Assembly: GCA_032191485.1 (NCBI GenBank) | Contig: JAVDOI010000005.1 | Span: 10,104,931 to 10,168,930, forward strand | Length of the DNA: 64,000 nt | Reading direction: 5' to 3' | Source of the DNA: Leptoclinus maculatus | Taxonomy: Eukaryota > Chordata > Actinopteri > Perciformes > Stichaeidae | Shown here: in pieces, positions 1 through 11,600 of the stretch | How the letters are laid out: each line of letters opens with the position of its first letter | Numbering within the stretch: position 1 is the stretch's first letter | Program-made: the position numbers and the translations under genes | The notes under the pieces: model-generated | Seen by the model: only the letters and a program-made list of their open reading frames with translations | Databases searched by the model: none | Told to the model about the DNA's origin: nothing

Positions 1-390
1 CAGAGCAGGTGAATGCAGCTCTACTGTTCATCAATATAATGCTGTAACTCAGAGGTGATGATGGTTACCCAGCGATCAAAGAATAAAGACACTTTTATTT
101 ATTTAGGTGTATTTTCCCTTTAACTCACGAGATGCAGGTAGCATGTTTTATACTTAGTGTGAATATAATTCATACTTTGTTGGCATCTTATTCTGAAAAC
201 CGGATGTTCGTCTGAAGAAACCGGATGTTGTCTCACGTTAATCTTTCCGCTAACTTTCTGAGCTCATTCTCGAGGCTCATACGTGACGTCATTCGTTGAT
301 CCTAAAGGTGCGTTCACACCAAACGCGACACTAACGCACCTTGAGAACGTTCCTCAGACCGACATCTTCCTCAACACTAACCGGCTGCAG
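1..390. other. Intergenic DNA before the first minisatellite
   Basis: I see no exon, RNA gene or clear repeat boundary here. The sequence is AT-rich with short frames only, and nothing resembles a known protein. Confidence 0.5.
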
Positions 391-1079
391 TTTATCTCTA
401 CTTCTCTGTAGCATCTGTTAGCTTGTCTTTAGTTTATCTCTACTTCTCTGTAGCATCTGTTAGCTTGTCTTTAGTTTATCTCTACTTCTCTGTAGCATCT
501 GTTAGCTTGTCTTTAGTTTATCTCTACTTCTCTGTAGCATCTGTTAGCTTGTCTTTAGTTTATCTCTACTTCTCTGTAGCATCTGTTAGCTTGTCTTTAG
601 TTTATCTCTACTTCTCTGTAGCATCTGTTAGCTTGTCTTTAGTTTATCTCTACTTCTCTGTAGCATCTGTTAGCTTGTCTTTAGTTTATCTCTACTTCTC
701 TGTAGCATCTGTTAGCTTGTCTTTAGTTTATCTCTACTTCTCTGTAGCATCTGTTAGCTTGTCTTTAGTTTATCTCTACTTCTCTGTAGCATCTGTTAGC
801 TTGTCTTTAGTTTATCTCTACTTCTCTGTAGCATCTGTTAGCTTGTCTTTAGTTTATCTCTACTTCTCTGTAGCATCTGTTAGCTTGTCTTTAGTTTATC
901 TCTACTTCTCTGTAGCATCTGTTAGCTTGTCTTTAGTTTATCTCTACTTCTCTGTAGCATCTGTTAGCTTGTCTTTAGTTTATCTCTACTTCTCTGTAGC
1001 ATCTGTTAGCTTGTCTTTAGTTTATCTCTACTTCTCTGTAGCATCTGTTAGCTTGTCTTTAGTTTGTCTCTACTTCTCC
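391..1079 (+). repeat. 42-bp tandem minisatellite, about 16 copies
   Basis: The unit starts TTTATCTCTACTTCTCTGTA and repeats every 42 bp. The copies are essentially identical until the last, where TTTATCTC becomes TTTGTCTC. Because 42 is a multiple of 3 and the unit lacks a stop in one frame, a 245-codon frame runs across it (423-1160) with a 14-residue peptide repeat beginning SLVYLYFS. That frame has no unique domain and is best read as an artefact. The copies adjoin one another with no spacers, so this is not a CRISPR-like array. The homogeneity suggests a recent expansion or an assembly-sensitive locus. Confidence 0.95.
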
Positions 1080-1164
1080 CACACGCTGCATCAACGTAGT
1101 CTGAAGACTTCCTCCACCGCTGACAGTGAGCAACGCACTTTCAAAATAAAAACAAATTAAAAAA

Positions 1165-1240
1165 ACGCAATAAAATAATTGTCGGCGTTAAATAATGAAT
1201 GCGTTAACGCGATAATAACACGTTAACTTGCCCAGCACTA
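1165..1240. mobile_element. Terminal fragment of a hAT-like element (TAGTGCTGGGCAA end)
   Basis: The segment ends TTGCCCAGCACTA, the reverse complement of the TAGTGCTGGGCAA start seen at 19914. It also carries the GTTAACGCGATAA-type motif found near 20495-20515. It therefore looks like the opposite end of the same non-autonomous DNA transposon family. The other end is not recognisable here. The superfamily assignment is an inference from the terminus. Confidence 0.5.
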
Positions 1241-1422
1241 ATATATATATATATATATATACAGTTTTTAAATGCTCCTTGTACTGTTGGATATCAGACG
1301 AATGTTTCTGTTTACTGATGCTGGTTAAAGTTACTGCTTTTGTTTCACATTAAAAGCTCTCCTTTGGACCAGGAGAAGGCTTTTATTTTGGAGAAGTTAT
1401 CATCAACATCAGTGATGCAACC

Positions 1423-1713
1423 GCTTCATGTGTTAAAGCTGCATTCTCTCTAGTGTCCACCAGGGGGCGACTCCTCTGGTTCTATAGAAGTCTATGAGAA
1501 AATGACTCTACTTCTCTCTTGATTTATGACCTCAGTAAACATTGTAAACATGAGTTTATGGTCTCAATCTCTAGTTTCAAGTCTTCTTCAATACAGCATG
1601 ATGTTCATTTAGTACATTATGGTCCATTTAGAGTCAAACAGACCATAAAGCAGGGGATGCTTTAGGGGCGGGGCTACACAGTGATTGACAGGTCTCTACC
1701 AGAGACGTATACG
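1423..1713 (+). repeat. Interspersed repeat, copy A (about 291 bp)
   Basis: It is nearly identical to 2882-3170, from GCTTCATGTGTTAAAGCTGC through GAGACGTATACG. More diverged relatives lie at about 10380-10600 (same strand) and 22545-22915 (opposite strand). Shared landmarks are the CCAGGGGGCGACTCC block and a CAAACAGACCATAAAG-type block. It is probably a non-autonomous transposon or other dispersed family, with no coding capacity. Confidence 0.85.
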
Positions 1714-2153
1714 GCGTCTCTACGTCACTCCTCCTCAGTCCAGATATGGTCACTTCCTGTTCACTGGTTGATAAAAACAACAAGATGGTGACGGAGAAAT
1801 TGATATGTATGCTTTAGTTTGCAGATTCAGTTGTAAGGTTTGTTTTGGACAACAATTTAAAGGTATTTTTTGTCTTTTTCTTTGTTTATAGTTCCTTATG
1901 AGGGTTCTAAAGATCACTAAACTAAAGTTTCTATTCTCAGATCGGATCAGCAGGAAACAATCAGGAGCAAATATAACCGTTAACCTTTCCTCTCCGAAGA
2001 AATGACGACACACTTGTTGTCCTTTTACTTTGTTATTCTCATCTATTGATGAGCTTGTTGCATTTTAAAAATGTTGAATCATCTCTTCATCTCAGAGTTC
2101 TCTTTGTTCACATTATTAATCTGCTCGTTTTATTTCTGTTCCTTCTGCTTCAG

Positions 2154-2195
2154 GCGAGGAAGAGTTTCTCCTCCTCGTCGTCTCCTCGGTTGTAA
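2154..2195 (+). other. Weak candidate terminal coding exon of an unidentified upstream gene
   Basis: A convincing-looking 3' splice site, with a pyrimidine-rich run after an ATTAAT branch-like motif and then TTCTGCTTCAG, precedes a short frame reading ARKSFSSSSSPRL and a stop. This has the shape of a last coding exon. I do not recognise the peptide and found no upstream partner exon, so a chance match is at least as likely. Confidence 0.12.
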
Positions 2196-2881
2196 AGTGA
2201 GAGAGGAATCAGTTTGAATCGAGCTCACGCCGGCTCAGCCCAACAAACAATAGTGTGTTTGTGTTGACGGGGGGGGGGGGGCTCCCATTGGCTGTGATCA
2301 GAGGAGACGGCACAGCGAGAGGGACTGTGTGGGGACTAACACTGGGCTGTGAAATCCCATCAGCCACCTGGGCGTCCTGGACGGAGACCCAAACCCCCCG
2401 GGGGGGGGGGGGGCGTGGCTCCGAGGTCGACTCGTCGTGACTGTCCGAGCTGAACATTGAGATCATGTGATCATGAGGTCATGAACTGATTTAGTTTACA
2501 GGCCGTCACTGAGAGGTTGTTTATATTCACACGTTCTGCAAGAACTCACACGAAATAACAAGATCCAAATTTTACGGTATTTCAAACCCTAATTTTCAAA
2601 AACATCCCTTTTTAAATGAATATTCATGCTCCTCAGAGGGTGAATCCTAATGACCTTGGTGACCCTCTGGCCTTTTTTTCATCTGGCGAAGAAGGTGTTA
2701 AAAATCTACATTAAAGTAAATATTTACAGGATATTCAACCTTTGTTTCTTTATAATACATTTAATACTTGACTTCTTTCTTTTTAGTGATTGTATAAAAG
2801 TAATGAAGTGGTCATAAATATATGAGATATGAGTTTACAGATAATTATAATCCCTCCTCTCTATAGTGGAGGTTAGTCAAA
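2196..2881. other. Non-coding stretch with two poly-G runs
   Basis: Runs of G near 2269-2281 and 2399-2413 flank a moderately GC-rich block. An 85-codon minus-strand frame (2209-2466) crosses both runs. Its proline runs come from the homopolymers, and no splice signals clearly frame it, so I do not call a gene. The remainder is AT-rich with no recognised feature. Confidence 0.4.
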
Positions 2882-3170
2882 GCTTCATGTGTTAAAGCTG
2901 CATTCTCTCTAGTGTCCACCAGGGGGCGACTCCTCTGGTTCTATAGAAGTCTATGAGAAAATGACTCTACTTCTCTCTTGATTTATTACCTCAGTAAACA
3001 TTGTAAACATGAGTTTATGGTCTCAATCTCTAGTTTCAAGTCTTCTTCAATACAGCATGATGTTCATTTAGTACATTATGGTCCATTTAGAGTCAAACAG
3101 ACCATAAAGCAGGGGATGCTTTAGGGGCGGGGCTACTGTGATTGACAGGTCTCTACCAGAGACGTATACG
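2882..3170 (+). repeat. Interspersed repeat, copy B (about 289 bp)
   Basis: This is the second, near-identical copy of the repeat at 1423-1713, in the same orientation and about 1.46 kb away. It differs by a few substitutions and a 2-base deletion near GGCTACTGTGATTGAC. The high identity against the diverged copies elsewhere suggests recent transposition or a local duplication. Confidence 0.85.
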
Positions 3171-3800
3171 TCTTCAGATGTTTTTGTCTCGGTACAGAAA
3201 CATGAAGTCGTCTCTTTGTCTGCAGCTTCAAACTGTTTGTTTCAACACTCTCTCGTCTTTTGATCTACGAGTTCGTGACCGAAACCTTCAGTGAAGCTGT
3301 GAACTTGTTACGTTAATCTGCTGCAGGGAAAGTTTTCTTTATCTAGAACAGATATAAAAACATCCCCTTCAAAATAAAAGCTGTGTTTCCTCCTCTTTAA
3401 GGTTGAAGCAGAGCACCAACAGCCTGATACAGAGACCAGAACCAAAAAAACTTTTCCTTTAACTTCAACATGTAATTAGTGTTGAATCATCATCGAAACC
3501 ACAACAACCCGCTCCTTCTCTCTGTAATCATGACTGACTCAATAAAAGAGCTGTTATTTGTCTCGTGTACGTTAAATCCTTCAGTCACAATCACATAAGT
3601 GAAAGTTTCTCACACCGACTAAATTTAATCTGTGGTTTTAAGAGAAAAAAAACCAACAGACTAAATATATTACAGACGATAAACTGAGTCAAAGAAACTT
3701 TACGTGTACAGAAATACAGTGACAGTCACAGTTCACAGCTGTCTGTGGTTTCTGGAAAGCGAAGCAGAGTGAGACCTCGTCTCTGTAAATAAACAGGAAG
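3171..3800. other. Intergenic DNA with no recognised feature
   Basis: AT-rich sequence up to the assembly gap. I see no exon-like frame with splice sites and no named repeat. Confidence 0.5.
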
Positions 3801-4000
3801 NNNNNNNNNNNNNNNNNNNNNNNNNNNNNNNNNNNNNNNNNNNNNNNNNNNNNNNNNNNNNNNNNNNNNNNNNNNNNNNNNNNNNNNNNNNNNNNNNNNN
3901 NNNNNNNNNNNNNNNNNNNNNNNNNNNNNNNNNNNNNNNNNNNNNNNNNNNNNNNNNNNNNNNNNNNNNNNNNNNNNNNNNNNNNNNNNNNNNNNNNNNN
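3801..4000. other. Assembly gap (200 N)
   Basis: Exactly 200 N. A round number suggests a placeholder or estimated gap size. Frames that run through it have no meaning. Confidence 1.
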
Positions 4001-4624
4001 ATCCTCTTGTCTCTTTAGCCAGTTTAAATGATAATCAGTCTCACTCATAGTCCCCTTTTTCTTTTTCTTTTCTACAGGCGAGACATTTTTTAAGACAGGG
4101 TATAGCCCACCTTTGTCATCTCACCCAGGCACCATACCTTTCTAGCTCCCACCTCCAAACACAGTTGGTCATTATCTTAAAGTAGAATATCTAGTCTGAA
4201 TATCTGTGTGATCACGGGGTAAGAAAATTGGCACTGAAATACCTTCTTGAGCTTCGGCTAAGTAGAATTAAGGATGGTTCTTTTAAAGCAAGACTTTGGC
4301 TCATACAATCTTTGAAAGCTATGTACCGTCTACATCAGGGGTCTCTAACAGGCGGACACGCGGTCCGGATCCGGGCCCAGACGCTGTCCTATCCGGACCT
4401 GGACGTATAACTGATGGATAATTGAGAATTATATATTTTGGCAGAGCGCTTCTATTTGAAACCTGGCACAGCTTTTTCTAGCCTTTACGACACTCGGTCA
4501 GCAGTCCAGGAAATACACCGACAATTACATGCTTTGTAAATCATCTCACGTGACGCTACTCAGCCCAATCGAATATCTGTATTCTGAAAACGCATCGTGA
4601 GCCGAGTGAGATTTACACAGACAC

Positions 4625-4963
<339 letters not shown>

Positions 4964-4973
4964 CAATTTCACA

Positions 4974-5155
4974 TGGCGTGCTCTAAAAAGAAGAGTGGGA
5001 CCACGAAAACAGAGCTTTTAACAAAGAATGGACAGACTCTTATTTGTTCATTCTTCCTGCTGGCGCTACTAAACCACTCTGTCTCATATGTTCAGGATAC
5101 CGTGGTCAGTATTAAAAGCGCCAATGTGAGAGCAAACATACCCACTCCAATCTGA
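4974..5155 (+). pseudogene. hAT transposase N-terminal remnant
   Basis: One frame starts MACSKKKSGTTKTELLTKNG (4974 onward). A shifted frame from 5023 reads KEWTDSYLFILPAGATKPLC and then LICSG, before a stop. The pattern of SKK near the start, then EWTDSYLF.LP..., then PLCLIC with a cysteine pair, matches the N-terminal region of Charlie-like hAT transposases and their domesticated relatives (GTF2IRD2, FAM200 and EPM2AIP1 type). The frameshift and the absence of the catalytic and dimerisation regions mark it as dead. The assignment comes from recalled family motifs, with no alignment run. Confidence 0.75.
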
Positions 5156-5550
5156 ACTGAGGGCAAGATGTTAAGATGTGTAGAGATTGTTTATTATAAA
5201 GTTGACTGAGACCGTTATGATGTGAAATGGATTTAACAAAAGAGAAGAAAAAACTTAACTCCAGCCCTCACTTTCCTTTTTTCATTTTCATTCATTTTTC
5301 CAAAATCAAGCACTTTGCAAGCTTTTCAAAAATTCATTTTTGTGTATTTTATTTTTAGATGGAGCTTTTATTTTACTTGAAATGAGGAGAAGAACATTTA
5401 TTTATGTATTTCTATGTATTATTTATAATCCATCCAGTTAAATTTGAAAACTGAGAATAATAATTGTTAAAATATAATTGATGTGTACTTTCTATATTTT
5501 ATTTGACAGTTGTTGACTACACAAAGAGGTTGTTACTACTACTAGACTTC

Positions 5551-5586
<36 letters not shown>

Positions 5587-5685
5587 CTAAATAGCACAAG
5601 TTAGATATTATTGTAATGTTCCGGACCTTTGCACGAGGAGATTTTCTCAATCTGGACCTTTTGGAATTTTAGTTGAAGACCCCTG

Positions 5686-8600
5686 GTCTACACTATTCAA
5701 AGGTCAAGCTTAGTAAAATCTACCCCTAGTTTCCCCTAAATGTGAGTTGGAGGATGGGACTTCTCCTCTTCTGGTCATCCCCTCAAAGTGCATAAGTCTT
5801 GTTCAACGGGCCTTCATTTTTGGCATGGCTGTGGCCAAAAGGGTGATTTTGAGGGAATGGAAATATTCATCACTTCCTAGTGTAAAAATATGGCTCTATG
5901 AAATGATTTTCTGTTAATGTCCTGCTGACCATTGAGTAACACACACTTGCTCCATCTATCTACCGCTTGAGGTGTTTCTCTCTTCTTTCATTGGCGGTTC
6001 GTCTTGGTGACTGTTTCCTCTTGCATTACATCATGGTAATGTACTTCATATATTATGACCTAGTTTGGGTGGAGGGGCTTAGGGTTTTTGTTCTTTTTTC
6101 TTTTATGTGTATTTTGCATATTGAGAAAAACTCAAAATAATCAGAAACTAATGTCAGTACCTAAAGCGAAAGCAGAGAAGGGAATATCAATTGCTACACT
6201 TAAAAAATGTGTTTATGTTGCACTTAAAACTAGTTGATCTACATCAGAAACAGATGGATTTACTTTAAGAATTTCCCCAATCATTGGTAAAATGACTACA
6301 TGCCATATTTTTGCAGGACGGAATGGATCCCCAATCTTATTCCAGTATGTTCCGCCCTTATTTCCAATGTACACACAGCCTCTACATTCACAGGCGCTTT
6401 TCATTACTGTCCTCTCCCCCGAGAACATTGCATTTTACAGCCCCATGTACCTTCCATAGCAGCTTGGTATATTACAGCCATAAACTTGTTTTATCATGGG
6501 AGAGTTGTTCGTGGCTACAGAGCACAAGCATGCCATTGCTTACTCCCCTGCGCTACACACACACATTTCCATGTATATAATTATTTTGCCCTGGTTAATC
6601 CATGTTGTTATGGCCTGTATGGGATTTTTGATGAAGTCGTTTCCCATGCTGATGTTGTAATTTGTTCATACAACATGGGTAGAATGGAAACAGGAAAACC
6701 TCATGTTATTCCGACCTGTGATTGTTCATTGTGTGTTCACACAGTAGGCAAAGCTAATTTTAGAGGCGTTGGTTGCTTACAAAGTCAATGAAAAGATGTC
6801 CGTAATAGTGCTAATTGCTAAACACAAGCACACAGACACACTCCCACAGACACGGGCCAGCTAGCTTACGGCTAACGTACATTTCCTGGATACCAGGTGT
6901 TTGCAGGTTGGTACGAGCCTGGATACCAGGTGTTTGCAGGTTGGTACGAGCCTGGATACCAGGTGCCCAACTGATATGACCCATAACATCAATCCATGAA
7001 TGCAACATGAACTGTGCTGTCATTCTATGCTGCTGTTGGCATTTCAGTGTACATTTCAGGTTTATCCCAGCTTGGTAATGGCTGGCTTCTACTACTACGG
7101 GTTAGCTCACGGCCGTAGCTCTGCGCTGCTGTCATTCAGCGGTTACAGCTGATTACGCCGTCCTGACCGACAGCGTCGCTGCGGAAGCGTAGCACCCACC
7201 TTCCTGTTCCCCCTGTTGGCTCTGTCAGCACTTCCGCCATAGTTTGCTCTGTCAGTGCTTTAGCTATGAGCCGCTAGCTCCCCGTCGACATATTGAGAGC
7301 CGTTGCGAGGCAATTTGAAATGCTCCCAATTTCGGATCATGCACCTTTAAGGGAGGTGGGGAACTGTCCACTCGTTCAATTATTCTGTTTCTTCCCCGAC
7401 TTAATGTAAAGCTAATTTTAGCAGATTCAGATAAAAACTCTGGACCCTTTTGAGAATTCTTTGCTGTCTAAACTTTTCTCAATGAGATGATTTTGAGATT
7501 GTGGTGATCATTAAAACCCTCTTCATACACATTTCCTTATATTTGAAGAGGCAAATGTTTATTATTAATAAGTAGGCATTTTTTTTATTTGTGAAGACGC
7601 TTGTGAGATTTATTTCTCCAAGTAAATAGTTCTGTATTATGTGGTAAGAACATGTCTCTCAGGCTTCTTCCCAATCAGCTGAAATCCTGGGAATCAGTAC
7701 CGACACATGGTTAATAAAGTATAGAGTGCATAGCTGTGATTGATTGTAAACCTCTACCGTCCATGCATGGATTTTAACCTTTTGTCAGAGGTTACTAAGC
7801 ATTTATTTTACAAATAAAAAAATATTTAGTTTCTGTTTAAACTATAGGGCCAAATAGAAATGCATTTCTTTGTAAAATGCTTAATTTGTAAATTAATTGC
7901 TGTGTAAAATTGCATTTCAAGGCAAACAGACTATTGGTTTAAAATGCAGCAGCTCATATTTCATTGCCACACTTGGAGTAAACCATCTCAGCAGGCAGTG
8001 AATATCAAACTCTACATTAAGAGTATAGATTTTTCTAATGCATGGTAGTTCATTTAATATTTTTTGACCAACAGCATCCGTTCGAAAGTTAAAATAAAAC
8101 AATTATCTGCATATTTACTGGCCTCTCTTTCCAAAAGTCAATGGCATCAAGTAACGGACCCGAAAGTTGTAATTCCACATGTAAAATCTGCATCACAGCA
8201 CGGCACTCTTCCTGGGAGCTCGAGGTCATAGCAGAGATGTGTTCGACAGAGAGAGGCCATATGAGGACCTTGATGAAACCTGGCTTCGGGCTACGCTGCA
8301 GCCCACCCAGGACTTACTCTGGGCTGTTTACCGCCCACAGCAACCTCTCCCGATCAGATACTCTTGGTTGTACAGCGGGTTAGGGTTTGGATGAGCGTCT
8401 GCCAGTCGAGGTTGAAAGTACGCAGCTTTCCTGGCAGGCACAACCTCGGGCAAAAGGAGTGCTTCTGGTGCTTATTTCTCTCCTCTCCATCCCCGGTCAC
8501 CTGTGTTGCTCTATTGTAAGTATGCTGTGCCCGGTCTGTCTGCTTAAGTTCCCTCTCCTCATTACTCTACCTGAGCGTGGGTGGTCTGGAATACTTAAGT

Positions 8601-11600
8601 AACAGCTGATCAGCAGTTTTACGCTACCATCTATCATCCTTTGAAAAGTGCACTCCACTGCTAAATCATGATTGGCACTCATTAGCATCCTCCCAAACAA
8701 AAACAACCACCCCACCTTTTAATAGAGATTTGAAAAAATCGCAGTGTCCTTATCAATTTGGACATGCGTAAGAGATGGTTCTTGTCGGCATATAAACATG
8801 CTGCAACAGCTTCTGCAGAGTGTGGAGGATTTCAGGTGCGAATCCTTCACCCGTCTCTACGGAGTTTCTTCTGCACGATGCTCACGCCTTTTAGCAGCAT
8901 AGTGGATTCTGTGTGTGTGGAAGCATGCGTGCAAATCCCTGTGTGTGGGATTGTGTTCGCCTGGGTGGCGTAGAACTGTCACCGTGGACAGGCGTGGGAG
9001 CCGCACACAAGCAGTAAAAAAACAACTGAAAAAAACAGATGGCTGCTCAAATATTCATGCAGTCGATTTGTCGAAGTGCTCTGCTCCCCGGTGTTCGGCC
9101 GACCTCGCGTGCTGGAGGAGGAAGAGGAGGAGGAGCGAGGGAAGAGCGGAGAGGAGGAAGACCGAGAGATAGCAAAGGGAGGGAGAGTGAGGGTGGGATG
9201 GGGGGATTGAGGGTACATGCATATATCCAGGCTGCGAGGAGTTAAGGTGACCCTGCGTCATGGAGGTCAGGTCGACCACGTTCGCCCTCCCTGGCTGGTT
9301 CTGTTTGCTACTGTGGGCTCATTTACAATGAAAACAGTGCTATTTGAGTCATACCTTCACAGAGAACACCATCACTTCAAAGTCCAGCCACAAATGGGTA
9401 TACGTCATGTGCTCATCAGGCAGCATGTGCACATTTATAGGGGTGCAGATCCTCGCTCCCCTCTGACTTTGTGGCTTTGGGGTCTGGAACTATATTTTGT
9501 TTGCTTTCTGCCAGCAGTGTTGGTGAATAAGATGAAGAAAGCTCAAATCTGCTGCCTGCACTTTAGTGATTTATTACTCAAATAAAACATGGCCGTTACA
9601 TTTGTATGCAGCAGCCTGTGAAGGTGGTCCAAACCCATGACACCAATGAAAGAGAATGTTTTCAGAGTACGTGTACAGCTTTATTTGAACTTTTATTCGT
9701 TGTCGTCCAGATTTTTAGACGTGTGTCTCCTCATGAGACCATCCTCATGAGGAGACAAGGGCAATGGTCGTTTTCTTTTTTTCAAATGCCTAAACCAAGT
9801 ATATACATTACATTACATTAATCTGACAAGGACCTCTTGTCGCTGTGTTAAATATGGCTTTTGTGACTTAAAAGAGAAGATGAAATTAAGGTGATTTTGT
9901 TACATTGTTTGCCCCATAAAAAAAACCTGTGAAGACCCACTGAATGGGGTAATGAAATTTGGGCCCTATTCATTTTCTACATATAAGACATGAGTAAATC
10001 ACCTCTCAAAGCATTGTGGGATAGATGATGACGCCGGACTGACCGGATAGGGAGGGGTTGAAAGTTTATCTTAACCAACAAAATAAATCTGATGCAGTGT
10101 CTGTAAAGGAGGTAGAGATAAATTTTTAGCTAGTCAAAAAAAGATTTTTTTTAAACCTGACCAGGAACGTTCCTGAACTAACCTGAACCACGTAGTTTTT
10201 CGTGTCTAAATCTAACCCAGCCCGATCTAAAGAAATTACGTAAAGAAATACGTAAAATGACCACAATGCCTTTACAGCATAATGTGGTGGTGACAGTTAT
10301 TGTGTTAAAGCTACATGTCGGCACCACGAAAAACAATGCCAATAGAAGGTCAATTTGGTTCAGGCGGCAAGCCTTCAGTTCTGAAAAGCGAAGCTAATGC
10401 CAGCAGGGGGCGACTCCTTCGGTTGCAAAAAGAAATCTGATTGTCCAAATGACTCCACTTCTCACTTGGTTTATTACTTCAGTAAAATTTGCGTCCTCCT
10501 TAGCAGTCCAAATATGATCACTTCTGTTTGCTGATTGCAACAATCCAAGAGCAACAGCCAAAATCCAAGATGGCGACGGCCAAAATGACAAAAACTCGAG
10601 GCTTCAAAACGGCAGTGTACAAACCAATGGCTGACATTGCTGTCTATGTTTAAAAGCACACCTAGTGCTGGATATTATATGTCACAATATATTTACTTGT
10701 AGAAGTTTTAAACCAAAAAGTATAGTCATTGAATGTATTAAGTGTCTGTGAGAGAAGAGTTTCCAGGTCACGACCATATAAGGTAATGAGTGCAGTCTGT
10801 GCCAAAAGCGGGGGAGGACAAACTTTGCTGGCTGCAAAGAGGGGTGTCTTACCAGACCAACGGGTCATAGATCAGGAGGAGCGGATCGGATTTCAGCCAA
10901 TCACTGAGCTGATACGAGACATTTGAGGGACAAAGGGAGTGTGGATCTCAAAACTTCAGACCTCTTGTCTTCTGGTGGGCAGTTAACTGGACTTCCTCGG
11001 TCTGTCGGGTAGAACACATTAGGTCTCTGTTCCATGGGATATTTTGTTATTAATAGTGTGATTCGGTTTGTAACTGCATTTGCTTTTGTTAGGTATTAAA
11101 AACCTTTTGATTTTAACTTGAACCAGCTGATTCGTCCCTGTTTCGGAGACGGATGAAGGAGCGCAGAGGGGAGGGGCTTTTCCTTTGTCTGAAAAACTTT
11201 GAACATAACATTGCGACAACTATGTCCATTTCTTTTATTACATTTTTGATCAGGATCCTTTGTAGTAGAGGACACACAAGTTCCAAGGTTTAACAGAAAT
11301 GGGTAAACATGGGACTTTCACCCAGGAGACCAGTGTTTGTGTTCTGTGTGAAACCAAAAGTGAACGTTGACTTTATTTCAACCTTATACCATGATTTTTT
11401 TCTTTCCTTAACCTAACACACTGATCCAACCTTAAAAATAAAAGCTCTTATTGCACCAAGATACAGCCTAGTTTGTCATTTAGTCTGGAAGACATGTTGG
11501 ATATGCGTACTAAGTTTATGTGAGTCTTAATGGAAATATTTGAAGACGAAAAGGTGAATGAACTGAATTTAATTTTCACCATCGGCAGTTTGGATATTAA

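Noticed and set aside
391..1079. CRISPR-like array
   Set aside because: Units are contiguous with no unique spacers, and the DNA is vertebrate.
423..1160. 245-codon + frame with a 14-residue repeat
   Set aside because: It is the 42-bp minisatellite read in its one open frame, with no unique domain or flanking gene structure.
2209..2466. 85-codon minus-strand frame with coding-like composition
   Set aside because: Its proline runs are homopolymer G tracts, it lacks convincing splice sites or partner exons, and I do not recognise the peptide.
6213..6791. Overlapping frames of 71-163 codons
   Set aside because: No recognisable domain, no codon-bias signal I can see, and overlapping frames on both strands.
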